Positions 7,398-16,462 of a stretch of 45,259 nucleotides of DNA are shown piece by piece. The notes beneath the pieces are model-generated. The model worked only from the letters and a program-made list of their open reading frames with translations. It was not told the DNA's origin and searched no databases. This DNA is from Blautia sp. (lineage in GTDB: Bacteria; Bacillota; Clostridia; Lachnospirales; Lachnospiraceae). The stretch lies in the NCBI GenBank assembly GCA_022770365.1, contig JALEHU010000033.1:1-45259 (forward strand). Direction: 5' to 3'. The position numbers and the translations under genes were made by a program. The first letter of the stretch is position 1, and the number at the start of each line of letters is the position of its first letter.

Positions 7398-8701
7398 TAA
7401 ACAGAATTGTGAAGCGGATCTACACCGTCTGGAAGATCAGGCTGGATTCTCCGATGAATATTTCCGGAAGTGAAAATACTCTGACTGATTCGGACTTTAT
7501 TCGAAACGGAAGCGGTGAGCTTTTTATCCCGGGAACTTCTGTTGCAGGAGCTTTTCGCAGTTACCTGAATCAGAAAAAGGATGAAGAAGGGATTTTTGGA
7601 TATTCATCCGGTGAAAAGGGATTTATGAGCAGTGTTTTTTTCTCGGATATCTATTTCGATGAAAGTATAAGTGTCTCGGTGAGGGATGGAATCCGACTGG
7701 ATGAGGATAAAATTGTACAAAAAAAGCATAAATTTGACACGGAAATACTGGAAACAGGTGCCTGTGGAAAGCTTTATATAGAATGTGTTATAAGAGAGCG
7801 TGATCAGGAAGCGGATTTTTATGAGAGTCTGCACAGAATCGCGGCAGGGATCCAGAATGGAGAGATCCGATTCGGTGCGAAAAAAACAAGAGGTTTCGGA
7901 AAAATCCGTATTACGGAGATTTATGAAAGATCCTTCACAAAAGAAACAGGAAAAGAATGGACAGAATTTCTGAAAGACCAGACGAACCTCAGTATTTACG
8001 ATAATGTCAGTCCGGAGGAATACCTTCATGATCTTGGGGAAACAGAGCGAAGATATCTGAAAATCACGCTGCCTCTCCGACAAAAAGGCGGGATCAGTAT
8101 CCGTAAATATTCCGCGCAGCCGAATAAAGCAGATTACGAACATATAACCTGCAGAGGTGTTCCTGTAATTCCCGGTTCCAGCTGGAACGGGGCAATCCGT
8201 TCCTTAGCAGAACGAATACTGGAGGAACTGGGATGCCCGGGAAGAAATACACTTCTGGACAAATGGTTCGGCTATGTTCTGGATAAAAACGACAAAAATA
8301 TCATGCAAAGAGAAAAAGCCCGCAGATCCATGGTGACAGTGGGGGAGAGTGTCCTTTCTGATCCACGGGGCGACAGGTGCGTTCAAATACCGGTCAGCCG
8401 TAACCGCATCAACCGGTTTGACGCATCTACGGTAAATGGAGCATTATATTCAGAAATTGCATGCTTTAACGGACATACAGAACTGGAAATTTATATAGAA
8501 AAAAAAGAAGACTGGAACGCACTTACAGCACTATTCTGTCTTATCATGAAAGACATCCGGAACGGTTATCTTGCAGTCGGAGGACAGACTGCCATTGGCC
8601 GCGGTATATTTACCAGTGACGGGGAAATCCGTTACAGTGAACCTGTGAATGAAGCACAATGTATGGAAGAGCTCTGCAGGGTTCTTGATGCCGCAGAATA
8701 A
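7394..8701 (+). CDS. Csm3-like protein with two fused RAMP domains
   Basis: Each half of this 435-residue protein repeats a Csm3-type layout: a first strand, the motif IPGTSVAGAFRS (45-56) or IPGSSWNGAIRS (about 257-268), and a C-terminal Gly-rich loop (TRGFGKI near 165-171 and AIGRGIF near 400-406). Such subunits form the backbone filament on the crRNA, and an Asp in the early loop cleaves target RNA at 6-nt steps. Asp32 or Asp34 in the first half could serve; the second half is less clear. Fusion of two Csm3-like units is common in III-D relatives. ATG 7394 overlaps the previous stop and is preceded by AAAGGAGGGG. Confidence 0.78.
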   Translation: MINRIVKRIYTVWKIRLDSPMNISGSENTLTDSDFIRNGSGELFIPGTSVAGAFRSYLNQKKDEEGIFGYSSGEKGFMSSVFFSDIYFDESISVSVRDGIRLDEDKIVQKKHKFDTEILETGACGKLYIECVIRERDQEADFYESLHRIAAGIQNGEIRFGAKKTRGFGKIRITEIYERSFTKETGKEWTEFLKDQTNLSIYDNVSPEEYLHDLGETERRYLKITLPLRQKGGISIRKYSAQPNKADYEHITCRGVPVIPGSSWNGAIRSLAERILEELGCPGRNTLLDKWFGYVLDKNDKNIMQREKARRSMVTVGESVLSDPRGDRCVQIPVSRNRINRFDASTVNGALYSEIACFNGHTELEIYIEKKEDWNALTALFCLIMKDIRNGYLAVGGQTAIGRGIFTSDGEIRYSEPVNEAQCMEELCRVLDAAE

Positions 8702-8714
8702 GGGAGGATAAAGC

Positions 8715-9110
8715 ATGAATATAGCAGATTGCAGCCGTATAAAGGAAGCGCCTGAAGCGGGATGGATGCTTGTGTATACCCGTTTTGAAGTGATTTTTGA
8801 GCCCTATGATTCCCGCGAGCTGGCACAAGAACGTCTGAAAGGCTACGAAATCCTGGAAGTGCATTTATTTGACCGGAATACAGAATACCGGTGTCTGGAA
8901 TCCAGAAGTCCCAGGTTTGACGGCAGAGCAGAGACAGTTGCAGATTTTCCTGATGATGAAAATGTGTACCGGGAGAGCGTACTTCTGGAAAAGCCATGGG
9001 AGGACAGAAGACTCATTATTTTGAACCATATTTCTTATGGCAGCGATTCAAAAGACGATGTTATGGGACATATCGATAATTATCGTCTGGTTATGCAGGA
9101 AACGGTATAA
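8715..9110 (+). CDS. small Csx19-like CRISPR protein
   Basis: This 131-residue acidic protein sits between two RAMP genes with tight spacing (13 bp before, 20 bp after) and a GGGAGG site. Size and position match Csx19 (TIGR03984), a poorly understood partner of III-D systems, but I see no motif that proves it. Centre segments such as EILEVHLFDRNTEYR suggest a compact beta-rich fold. The alternative is a divergent small subunit equivalent to Csm2 or Cmr5, which otherwise has no candidate in this locus, although those are helical and this one looks mixed. Confidence 0.5.
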   Translation: MNIADCSRIKEAPEAGWMLVYTRFEVIFEPYDSRELAQERLKGYEILEVHLFDRNTEYRCLESRSPRFDGRAETVADFPDDENVYRESVLLEKPWEDRRLIILNHISYGSDSKDDVMGHIDNYRLVMQETV

Positions 9111-9130
9111 GTATCCGGGAAGGAGAAGAA

Positions 9131-11359
9131 ATGTCGAAGTACAAGTTTGTAAACCCATATAATTTTATCCCGCTCACATCCGGTAAAAAGGAAAGCAAAG
9201 CCAGGGACAGTGAACTGTTAAAAGGAGTGATCCACTATTCTGTGCTGACAAAAACTCCGCTTTTTATCCCCAATACCAGCTGTGACAGAGCACTCGTCCG
9301 CCCGGAGGAGATAACTGATGAAAAGAATCGGGAACACAAATCTTTTGAATTTTTTGCTTACGAAGATCTTTCCTGCAGGCAGGCCCCCCCGGAAAAACCT
9401 GTGTGCCGCCCTGTGATCCCCGGAAGTGAATTCAGAGGCATGTTCCGGAACTGTTATGAAATACTGACGGAGTCCTGTCTGTCTGGACTGGATGAGAAAG
9501 CGGTCCTCAGCAAACGGACAAACGAAAATTTCAAACCTGGTCTCATCAGAAGAAAGAGTAATGGTTCTTATGATCTGTATCAGGCGGAAGATTTTTTATG
9601 GAGAACAAAAGGCAAAAACAGCCAGACGGATGAGTTGTACTGGAAGGGCGAGTATTATGACCGGGAATGCTACATCCAGGACCAGATACCGGAAGGATCA
9701 CTGGTATACTTTGACAGAGATACGAAGCGAAGCCAGAAATATAAGCCCCTTGCAAGAAGAGTCAGTATGACAAATAACAGCCGGGAACTGGAAGGGTATC
9801 TGATAAAGGGAGAAGAAGGACCGAAAGTAAAATGCAAAGGAGATCCGAATGTTGGACGGCCTCCTGCACAGAAGCACTGCTGCCATATATTTCACCGCAT
9901 TCCGGTAACAGGAGCTTTTTTGACTGATGTTTCGATTAAGACTCTTTTGACTGTGCTTGATGAATACGAGAAGAATAAGGAACACCTGTATACCGAATAT
10001 AAGAGAATGCTTCAGCAGTTCCTGAAAGGACAGGGGGAAGAGTTTTTTCCGGTATATTATGATGTTCTTCCGGGAACGAAGGCGGAACTGATGCTTTCTC
10101 CGGCCTGCATCACCAGGGAGATTTATGGAAATACGCTGGGCAGTCTGGCAAAAACGTTTCAGCCCTGTTCTGACAGTGAACATCTTTGTCAGGCATGCAG
10201 CCTTTTCGGAACAGTGAACAAAGGGCTGAATGTATCATCCAGACTCAGGTTCAGTGATCTGGAGTGTATATCCGAAGCAGAGACAGAAAAACTGTATGAT
10301 CCTGTGGTAACTCTTGCCCCTCTGTCCGGTCCAAAGCTTAACAATATGGAGTTTTATGTGGAGAGGCCGGCTTTGGATGCCTGGTTCTGGACATATGATT
10401 ATTACGTTGATAAAAACGGAAAGCTGCATCCCTGTACACCGAATCTGGCAGGAAGGAAATTCTACTGGCATCAGATGAATCCATGTCTGCCCAAAGATGT
10501 ACCGAAAACGAATCTGAACATAACGATCCGCCCGGTTTCCGCCGGAGTGGTATTTCGTGGTTCTCTTTATTTTGACGGTATTACGGAAAGAGAACTGCAG
10601 CAGATTCTCTGGATTCTGGAAAGCGGCGATGAAAACAATACAGAGCTGAATGAAAAAAAGTACGGATACAAACTTGGTTCTGCAAAACCCCTGGGGCTTG
10701 GAAGTATTGCCTGTGCTGTGGATCAGGTACTGCTCCGGAAAATCATAAGAGATGGCAATATGATTTTTTATCAGGAAGTACCTTATGAGAGAAAACAGGA
10801 ATCGGAGCTTTTTGATAGAGAGGTACAGGAAAACTTCCATAAGATTACCGATTTTGAAGCAGTTTCAGGAGAGAAAGTCAGCTATCCGGGGCTTCAGAGC
10901 GGAGAAACTGAGGAAGGATTCCAGTGGTTTGTGGACAATCACAGGGGGTATGACCACAGGAAGGGAAAAATCATCGGAATGCCCGCCAGCCGGCTTCAGA
11001 TGGCTTATGCACAGTATATGAAACCTATGACTCCCGGGCTTATGAACACAACGGATGTTTTTATGCCGGCAGGCGCAAAAAGTAAAAAAGATCATTTACA
11101 GGCACAGGAAAATAATTTAAGTTCAGACACCGGATTTGTCAGGAATAAAGTGTATACGGCTGTTGTAAGAGGATTATCAAAAACCGGTAAATCCCTGAAT
11201 ATCGAGGCAGAGGGAATCCGTGGAAGTATTCCTCATTTTCTGGCAAAAGGAAAAACACTGGATTCTTATTCCCGCGGAGAAAAAATAGAAGTAGTTTTTG
11301 ACGGTGAAAAAGTATTTCCGGATGGAAACAGGATAAAGCAGTTCCGTATAGATGGATGA
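9131..11359 (+). CDS. TIGR03986-like type III RAMP protein
   Basis: The 742-residue protein opens with KYKFVNPYNFIPL, the start typical of the TIGR03986 family of CRISPR RAMP proteins. It carries the family's Cys-rich LCQACSLFGTVN segment near residue 353 and the RAMP motif RPVIPGSEFRGMFRN near 98. Gly-rich GYKLGSAKPLGLG near 515-527 closes a RAMP unit. The last 70 residues (from about 673) read as a small S1-like beta barrel, which would bind RNA. Family members accompany Csx10 and Csx19 in III-D loci and probably form the distal, Csm5-like part of the complex. GGAAGGAGA precedes ATG 9131. The stop lies 20 bp before the TIR-NACHT start. Confidence 0.8.
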   Translation: MSKYKFVNPYNFIPLTSGKKESKARDSELLKGVIHYSVLTKTPLFIPNTSCDRALVRPEEITDEKNREHKSFEFFAYEDLSCRQAPPEKPVCRPVIPGSEFRGMFRNCYEILTESCLSGLDEKAVLSKRTNENFKPGLIRRKSNGSYDLYQAEDFLWRTKGKNSQTDELYWKGEYYDRECYIQDQIPEGSLVYFDRDTKRSQKYKPLARRVSMTNNSRELEGYLIKGEEGPKVKCKGDPNVGRPPAQKHCCHIFHRIPVTGAFLTDVSIKTLLTVLDEYEKNKEHLYTEYKRMLQQFLKGQGEEFFPVYYDVLPGTKAELMLSPACITREIYGNTLGSLAKTFQPCSDSEHLCQACSLFGTVNKGLNVSSRLRFSDLECISEAETEKLYDPVVTLAPLSGPKLNNMEFYVERPALDAWFWTYDYYVDKNGKLHPCTPNLAGRKFYWHQMNPCLPKDVPKTNLNITIRPVSAGVVFRGSLYFDGITERELQQILWILESGDENNTELNEKKYGYKLGSAKPLGLGSIACAVDQVLLRKIIRDGNMIFYQEVPYERKQESELFDREVQENFHKITDFEAVSGEKVSYPGLQSGETEEGFQWFVDNHRGYDHRKGKIIGMPASRLQMAYAQYMKPMTPGLMNTTDVFMPAGAKSKKDHLQAQENNLSSDTGFVRNKVYTAVVRGLSKTGKSLNIEAEGIRGSIPHFLAKGKTLDSYSRGEKIEVVFDGEKVFPDGNRIKQFRIDG

Positions 11360-11378
11360 TGATTTTGGAGGCAGAATA

Positions 11379-14300
11379 ATGGAGCTAAAAGAAACCGGAA
11401 AACGAAATAAACTTTTCATAAGCCATTGTTCGGAAATCGATCAGACCGCTTCTGAGATTGCGGAATATTTTGAAGCGGAAGGGATTGCGTGCTGGATTGA
11501 TCACAGGGATATTTCCAGTGGAAAAAATTATATGGAAGTTATCAAAAGGGCAATCAGCAATGAATGCTTTGGAGCCATTTTTCTTTTGGAGGAACATGCC
11601 GTAAAATCAATCCAGATCAAACAGGAACTAAGTCTCTCAAACGGAGAGCAAAAGCGGGGATTCCTTATTTATCCGCTCTATCTTGCGAATGTCAATGCCG
11701 AAGACATGGATTATGTATTTACAAATAAACAGAAGACAAATGCACCGGATCCAAGATTCCCCTGGCATGAACTTGAGAAAGAGCAGCTGCAGGAATTAAG
11801 AAGCACAGTTTTCGCGGATTATGAAGCATTACAGAATAATAACGACAGGTGCGGCAGCCGGAATAGTGCAAATGCCAGCATGGCACAAAATCAGGAGGTA
11901 TTTCGTGAGCTTCGTGAGGGAATCCGCAGATTTTATGCCGCAGAACATCAGGCGGAAACTGAACTCTGCAATTCAGAGCTGATCATCCCGAAAGTCAGGG
12001 AATTTGATCACTGGCTCGGGCTGGATGAGCCTATATCTTTCGAAGAAAGTGTCAAAGCTTTATGGAAGCAAAAAGACTGGAATTGTCTGTACATCGGTAA
12101 AGGAGGATCCGGAAAAACTTCCTGTCTTTATCAGTTAATGAAGGACTTTATCAATTCGTATCCGGAAAAGCTGGTCTTCTATGTAAGAATCGAAGAATGT
12201 CTTTCTTATGGTGCCAGCGGTATTGCACGATATATTGAGAAGAATTATATACGCAGATTTGACAGGATGTGTTCTCTTTATGAGATCAAAAACATGCTTT
12301 ACAATTTTGATTTCCGGAAGGAAAAAGAGCCCCGGATCATCCTGATGCTGGATGGACTTTCTGAATGTTCCGGCAAGGACTGTACCACACTTCAGGAGGA
12401 ACTGGACAGAATCCGGATTAACAAAAGTATTCAGCTTTTGATGACTTCATCCGGTATCTCCCAGCCGTTTTATATCGGCAGTGCGGCTGTACAGAGATTT
12501 CAGATTCAGGAACTGTCAGAAAAACAGATTGATTCCTATCTTACTCTGAATCACTGCATGCCTGATACACGGCAGAAAATCCCGTATAATATTGTTTCCA
12601 ATCCTCTGATGCTGACCATCTATGCCAATACAAATACATTTATCCGAAAAGGTACGGATCAAACGGAATTTCCCTGTTATTTCAGGGAAGAAATTTCGTC
12701 CGATGCTGATATCCTGTGGAATTATCTTGAGATGACTGTGCATCGCTATTCAGGTAAAAGAGTATGTGAAGAAAGTCTCAAAAGATCGTTTCTTCTGAAG
12801 TTTATATTGCCGTATATCGCAGCATGTATGGAAGTAAATACTTCCTCCTCTCATAAAGATCTGGATGAGATACATTCTTATGTGGCACTTGATAATCCGA
12901 AAATGTTTACACAGAATGAATTTTTCCGATGTGTGGAACGTGCAGTGGAAATGCTGAAGGAAAACGCATTTCTTAATGTTTTTTCAGAATTTGACACGGA
13001 AAGATGGACAATATCTTATTCCCGTGAAGAGTGTAAAAGGATCCTGGAACATGATCTTATGCGGAAACCGGAGCTTCTTTATAAAAACGGATACGGGCGT
13101 TATTGCTTTTGCAGTACCGTCTTTGCGAAATTTTTAGCTGCTGTTCATTTTTATCATTATCTGAAGGTCCGGAATTCTGTAAAAGAACGTGCTTCGGATC
13201 TGGAGATTCCTCAGTTCAGCAGTGAAGTTTCGGTTTATCTCGGAGAACTGTGCGAGGAGCAGAAAAACCGCCCATATAAAGATGAAAATGGTAACTGGAG
13301 ATTCCCCGGAATCCGGACAGAGATCACAAAAGCGCTCAGATATTACCGCCGTCAGTATGATCCCGGAGCCAAAAAGGCAGTCACAAACCTGATCCAGATC
13401 ATGAAAGATACAAGAAAAAATGATCTGAGTGGTCAGGATCTTTCTCAGCTTGATCTGCGAAGAGCAACCTTTAGTCATGTGATCTGCAGCAGAAAAGGTG
13501 ACAGCAGGATCCTCGCTGCAAAGTTTGACGGAAGCATTATCGATAAATGGATCTTCCAGACAGCAGGCTACAGCAGGGATCTGGCATCCGTGCGTTTTTA
13601 TGAGGGAGGAAACAGCATTTTCTACACGGTAAATGACACGATTATTCTTGCAGATGTAATGGCCGGTAAGGTTCTTATGTCATATGAAATGGAAGGGGGA
13701 TATGTACAATCCATAGATATTTCTGCGGACGGCAAATTCATTCTTGGAGCAGCCCTGGACAGGGGACTGCGGGAATGGAATATAAATACCGGAGAGATTA
13801 CATTGAGTCTTGAGCAGGAGACAGGGATTCTGCTCAGAGAAGCAGCGTATCTGGATGAAGAACGGATTGTTTATGTCACACGGAACCGTTTTCTTTATCT
13901 TTATGACAAGGAAAAAAAAGAAAGAAAAAAGCTGGCTGATGTGAATGCCAATGGACTGACGGTAACTGAATATGAGCTGCTTATTCCCTCCAGAACAAGA
14001 GAAATTTATGTGTATGATCTTGAGGAAAACTCTCTTTTAAAAAAGTATTCCTGTGAAGGGACTGCAGATTCTTTTCTTATGAGAGCTCGAGCCGGTGCAT
14101 TTGACGATATTGTTGCCGGATGCAGTAAAGATGGATTCTTGCTGGAATGGGAAAGGGATAAGACTGTTCCATCCAGAGCTTATAAAGTGGCAGAAGAGGT
14201 TAATGATTTTGTTTTATCAGAAGAGGAAGATGTTATTTACTGTGCTGCCGGCACGGATGGAATCCTGAGAATTGACAGAAACCGTATCGGGAATGAAGAT

Positions 14301-14585
14301 GGAATCGAAATAGAAATACAGGAACCGCAGGGATTCCTATGGGCAGGAGTGGATCTCTATGACAATGCTCTCCTGGCCGCAGTCAGTCTGGAAGGCTGCG
14401 TCGCTGTGAAAGATTTATATACAGGAGAATATCGTATATTGAATCAGGCAGGAGAACGATACGAACCTCCATTTTTACACCTGGAAGGATGTTCATTCAG
14501 AAGGCTGAACCCTCTATCCAGTTTAAACGAAAGTCTGCTGCAGATACTTCGTGATCAGAAGGTCATTCTTGATCAGAATAATTGA
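11379..14585 (+). CDS. TIR-NACHT-beta-propeller STAND protein inside the cas gene run
   Basis: This 1068-residue protein joins three parts. Residues about 10-135 form a TIR domain (KLFISHCSEIDQ, then WIDHRDISSGKNY); Glu83 in SIQIKQEL sits where TIR NAD hydrolases carry the catalytic Glu. Residues about 220-650 form a NACHT-type STAND ATPase with Walker A GKGGSGKT (240-247) and Walker B IILMLDGLSE (Asp325). A short pentapeptide-like stretch (DLSGQDLSQLDL, about 685-696) leads into a C-terminal beta-propeller (about 700-1060), a usual sensor in STAND proteins. Bacterial TIR-STAND proteins are anti-phage sensors that deplete NAD+ when triggered. ATG 11379 is preceded by GGAGG at 11367-11371, 20 bp after the RAMP stop, so it appears co-transcribed with the CRISPR effector. 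No CARF or SAVED domain is visible. Confidence 0.85.
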   Translation: MELKETGKRNKLFISHCSEIDQTASEIAEYFEAEGIACWIDHRDISSGKNYMEVIKRAISNECFGAIFLLEEHAVKSIQIKQELSLSNGEQKRGFLIYPLYLANVNAEDMDYVFTNKQKTNAPDPRFPWHELEKEQLQELRSTVFADYEALQNNNDRCGSRNSANASMAQNQEVFRELREGIRRFYAAEHQAETELCNSELIIPKVREFDHWLGLDEPISFEESVKALWKQKDWNCLYIGKGGSGKTSCLYQLMKDFINSYPEKLVFYVRIEECLSYGASGIARYIEKNYIRRFDRMCSLYEIKNMLYNFDFRKEKEPRIILMLDGLSECSGKDCTTLQEELDRIRINKSIQLLMTSSGISQPFYIGSAAVQRFQIQELSEKQIDSYLTLNHCMPDTRQKIPYNIVSNPLMLTIYANTNTFIRKGTDQTEFPCYFREEISSDADILWNYLEMTVHRYSGKRVCEESLKRSFLLKFILPYIAACMEVNTSSSHKDLDEIHSYVALDNPKMFTQNEFFRCVERAVEMLKENAFLNVFSEFDTERWTISYSREECKRILEHDLMRKPELLYKNGYGRYCFCSTVFAKFLAAVHFYHYLKVRNSVKERASDLEIPQFSSEVSVYLGELCEEQKNRPYKDENGNWRFPGIRTEITKALRYYRRQYDPGAKKAVTNLIQIMKDTRKNDLSGQDLSQLDLRRATFSHVICSRKGDSRILAAKFDGSIIDKWIFQTAGYSRDLASVRFYEGGNSIFYTVNDTIILADVMAGKVLMSYEMEGGYVQSIDISADGKFILGAALDRGLREWNINTGEITLSLEQETGILLREAAYLDEERIVYVTRNRFLYLYDKEKKERKKLADVNANGLTVTEYELLIPSRTREIYVYDLEENSLLKKYSCEGTADSFLMRARAGAFDDIVAGCSKDGFLLEWERDKTVPSRAYKVAEEVNDFVLSEEEDVIYCAAGTDGILRIDRNRIGNEDGIEIEIQEPQGFLWAGVDLYDNALLAAVSLEGCVAVKDLYTGEYRILNQAGERYEPPFLHLEGCSFRRLNPLSSLNESLLQILRDQKVILDQNN

Positions 14586-14602
14586 TACATGGAGAAAAAA
14601 TC

Positions 14603-16117
14603 ATGGAAAATATGGAAAAACGTTTTTTTCTTAATCCTGTAAAACACAGTGAGATGATAAAATATAATCTTGTGTATGGTCTGAGTGCTGACGCAACGAA
14701 GGAACTGTTGAAACAAGAAAAGGACACTCTGGTTCATTACCGGGGATTTTTATCCGGCATTTTTGATGATATTCCCATGGCCGAAAGCGAATATACAAGA
14801 AAAAACGGAAAAGGAAGAAAGTCCAACCCCATTGCTGATCATATGGTGCATTATTGGAATGCAGATACATGGAAGAATCAGATCTATTCCTTATATCTTT
14901 ACGGAGTGACGCGCAGCGATCCGGAAAATGAAATTATAGAAGCTTATTGCAGAAATCTGCAGTTACCTGAATGGACTGCAAAAAAAGAACTGGATTATCG
15001 CGAAGATTCTGAAGCAAAAGAAATGCTGGAGAATCTCGGAATCCTTCGAAAGGATGATTCGAAGAAAAAAATCTTGGTCAGGAAAGAGTTTTCTGCGTCA
15101 GAAGATTGTTTAGACAGGCTGAAAGAGATGATCTGTTTTTTCAATAGCTTTGCTCCTTTGTCTCCGCTTGGCTTTTCCATTCTGCAGAGAATGTCCGGAA
15201 ATAAGATAAAGATACCGTTTTTTGTTAAGGGACAGTCTCCTTTTCGAACACTCCGACAGGAGAATGTATACCGGTGCCTGTTAGCGATAACAAATCATTT
15301 TTTTATAGAATGTGAGGATAAACACCTTGTACAACCGGTTAATCTGGAATTTGCCGATCATTTTCTTCATGAAAAAAACTGTAATGTTTATGTATATGTC
15401 AAAGATAGGGAAGGAAAGTATACACGATGCCCGGTTCCGGACAATATCCTGCTGAAACTGGTTAAGACTAAAAAAAAAGAAAACGATTCAAATATAACAG
15501 TAAATTGCCGGGAATGGAGTTCAAAGAATGAAAATGAGTATGGAATCTATCGTATAACACTTTTAGTAAATACAATTACCCGTGATTATCTTTTGGAAAA
15601 AGCTTGCCGTATATGGACACCGGAACTCATTGAAACTGATGACAAAGACGTACTCAGGGAAATTCCTTATTATCCAAAGGATAGCCTGTGGAAGACGATG
15701 ACTCTTAAGTATCATGTCTGCTTTCAGGAATACGAAGATAATGAGATCAACGAACTTCCCTTTGATGATATGCCAAATCCAGGAGATACACTCAGAGATT
15801 CCATGTCAGTTCAGGAATATTCTGAATTAATGGAAGAAACGGATGCGTATCTTCCTGGACTGAAAGATGAGTTTGAGGAACATGTTTGCAGTAATGAATA
15901 TAATCTGGCAGCAGAGGAGAACAATGATATGGATTATCATGATCATACAGCAGAACAGGAGAATACATGGGATTTTGGGATCAGTCAGGAAGATACTATG
16001 GATACCTCAGTCGGCAATCACTGGGATTTTGAAGCAGAGAGTGACAGTTCAACTTCAGTGGATGCAGGTGACACCAGTATTGATGATGGTATTGACAGTG
16101 CTTTTGATGATGACTGA
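14603..16117 (+). CDS. unrecognised protein, possibly WYL-like, with long acidic tail
   Basis: This 504-residue protein is translated from ATG 14603 (GGAG at 14591-14594), immediately after the TIR-NACHT stop. A central segment around residues 173-245 (ICFFNSFAPLSPLGFSILQRM, then SPFRTLRQENVYRCLLAI) recalls the region before the WYL domain in WYL regulators. The following beta-rich part (YGIYRITLLVNTITRDYLLEK) could be the WYL fold, but the match is weak. The last 110 residues are Asp/Glu/Ser/Thr-rich and probably disordered, like a DNA-mimic or flexible acidic tail. WYL proteins are ligand-sensing regulators found near defence systems. A substrate, partner or control subunit for the TIR-NACHT protein is an equal alternative. 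I do not assign a function. Confidence 0.75.
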   Translation: MENMEKRFFLNPVKHSEMIKYNLVYGLSADATKELLKQEKDTLVHYRGFLSGIFDDIPMAESEYTRKNGKGRKSNPIADHMVHYWNADTWKNQIYSLYLYGVTRSDPENEIIEAYCRNLQLPEWTAKKELDYREDSEAKEMLENLGILRKDDSKKKILVRKEFSASEDCLDRLKEMICFFNSFAPLSPLGFSILQRMSGNKIKIPFFVKGQSPFRTLRQENVYRCLLAITNHFFIECEDKHLVQPVNLEFADHFLHEKNCNVYVYVKDREGKYTRCPVPDNILLKLVKTKKKENDSNITVNCREWSSKNENEYGIYRITLLVNTITRDYLLEKACRIWTPELIETDDKDVLREIPYYPKDSLWKTMTLKYHVCFQEYEDNEINELPFDDMPNPGDTLRDSMSVQEYSELMEETDAYLPGLKDEFEEHVCSNEYNLAAEENNDMDYHDHTAEQENTWDFGISQEDTMDTSVGNHWDFEAESDSSTSVDAGDTSIDDGIDSAFDDD

Positions 16118-16128
16118 CCTGAAAGGAA

Positions 16129-16440
16129 GTGATTTATTTGTATTATGATGTGATGAAAATGATGCATAAAAACCTGTCAGGTAATTGGCCTTCCTCTGAA
16201 AAATATATTTCAGGTAAAAAATTGCCGGATAATCAGCAAGTTCATATTCCTGTATTGCAGGACAATTATCTGCTTTATGGAACAACAGGATATGGAAAAA
16301 CAACACTTACAAAAATAACAAGCAGGTTATGTGCAGATAATGCTAACGAAATTCTGATGATAGATTATGGTCGTCAAAAATGCTTTTTTGTGTTACACTG
16401 TCAGTATAGCAGAATAATACAAATAGACATAGGTCTGTAG
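16129..16440 (+). CDS. short P-loop protein, perhaps a truncated HerA/FtsK-like ATPase
   Basis: The frame encodes up to 103 residues with a clear Walker A motif in LLYGTTGYGKTTLTK (near residues 48-62) followed by a strand ILMIDYGRQ. The GTTGYGKTT form recalls HerA, VirB4 and FtsK-type motor ATPases, which are far longer. The sequence after residue 85 does not look like an ATPase core, so this is probably a remnant cut after the P-loop. Start choice is unclear: GTG 16129, TTG 16138 (8 bp after AGGAAG) or ATG 16153. It lies between the unknown acidic-tail gene and cas6, in the same direction. A short functional nucleotide-binding protein cannot be excluded. Confidence 0.5.
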   Translation: MIYLYYDVMKMMHKNLSGNWPSSEKYISGKKLPDNQQVHIPVLQDNYLLYGTTGYGKTTLTKITSRLCADNANEILMIDYGRQKCFFVLHCQYSRIIQIDIGL

Positions 16441-16462
16441 AAAACTTCGAAAGGAAAGCAAT

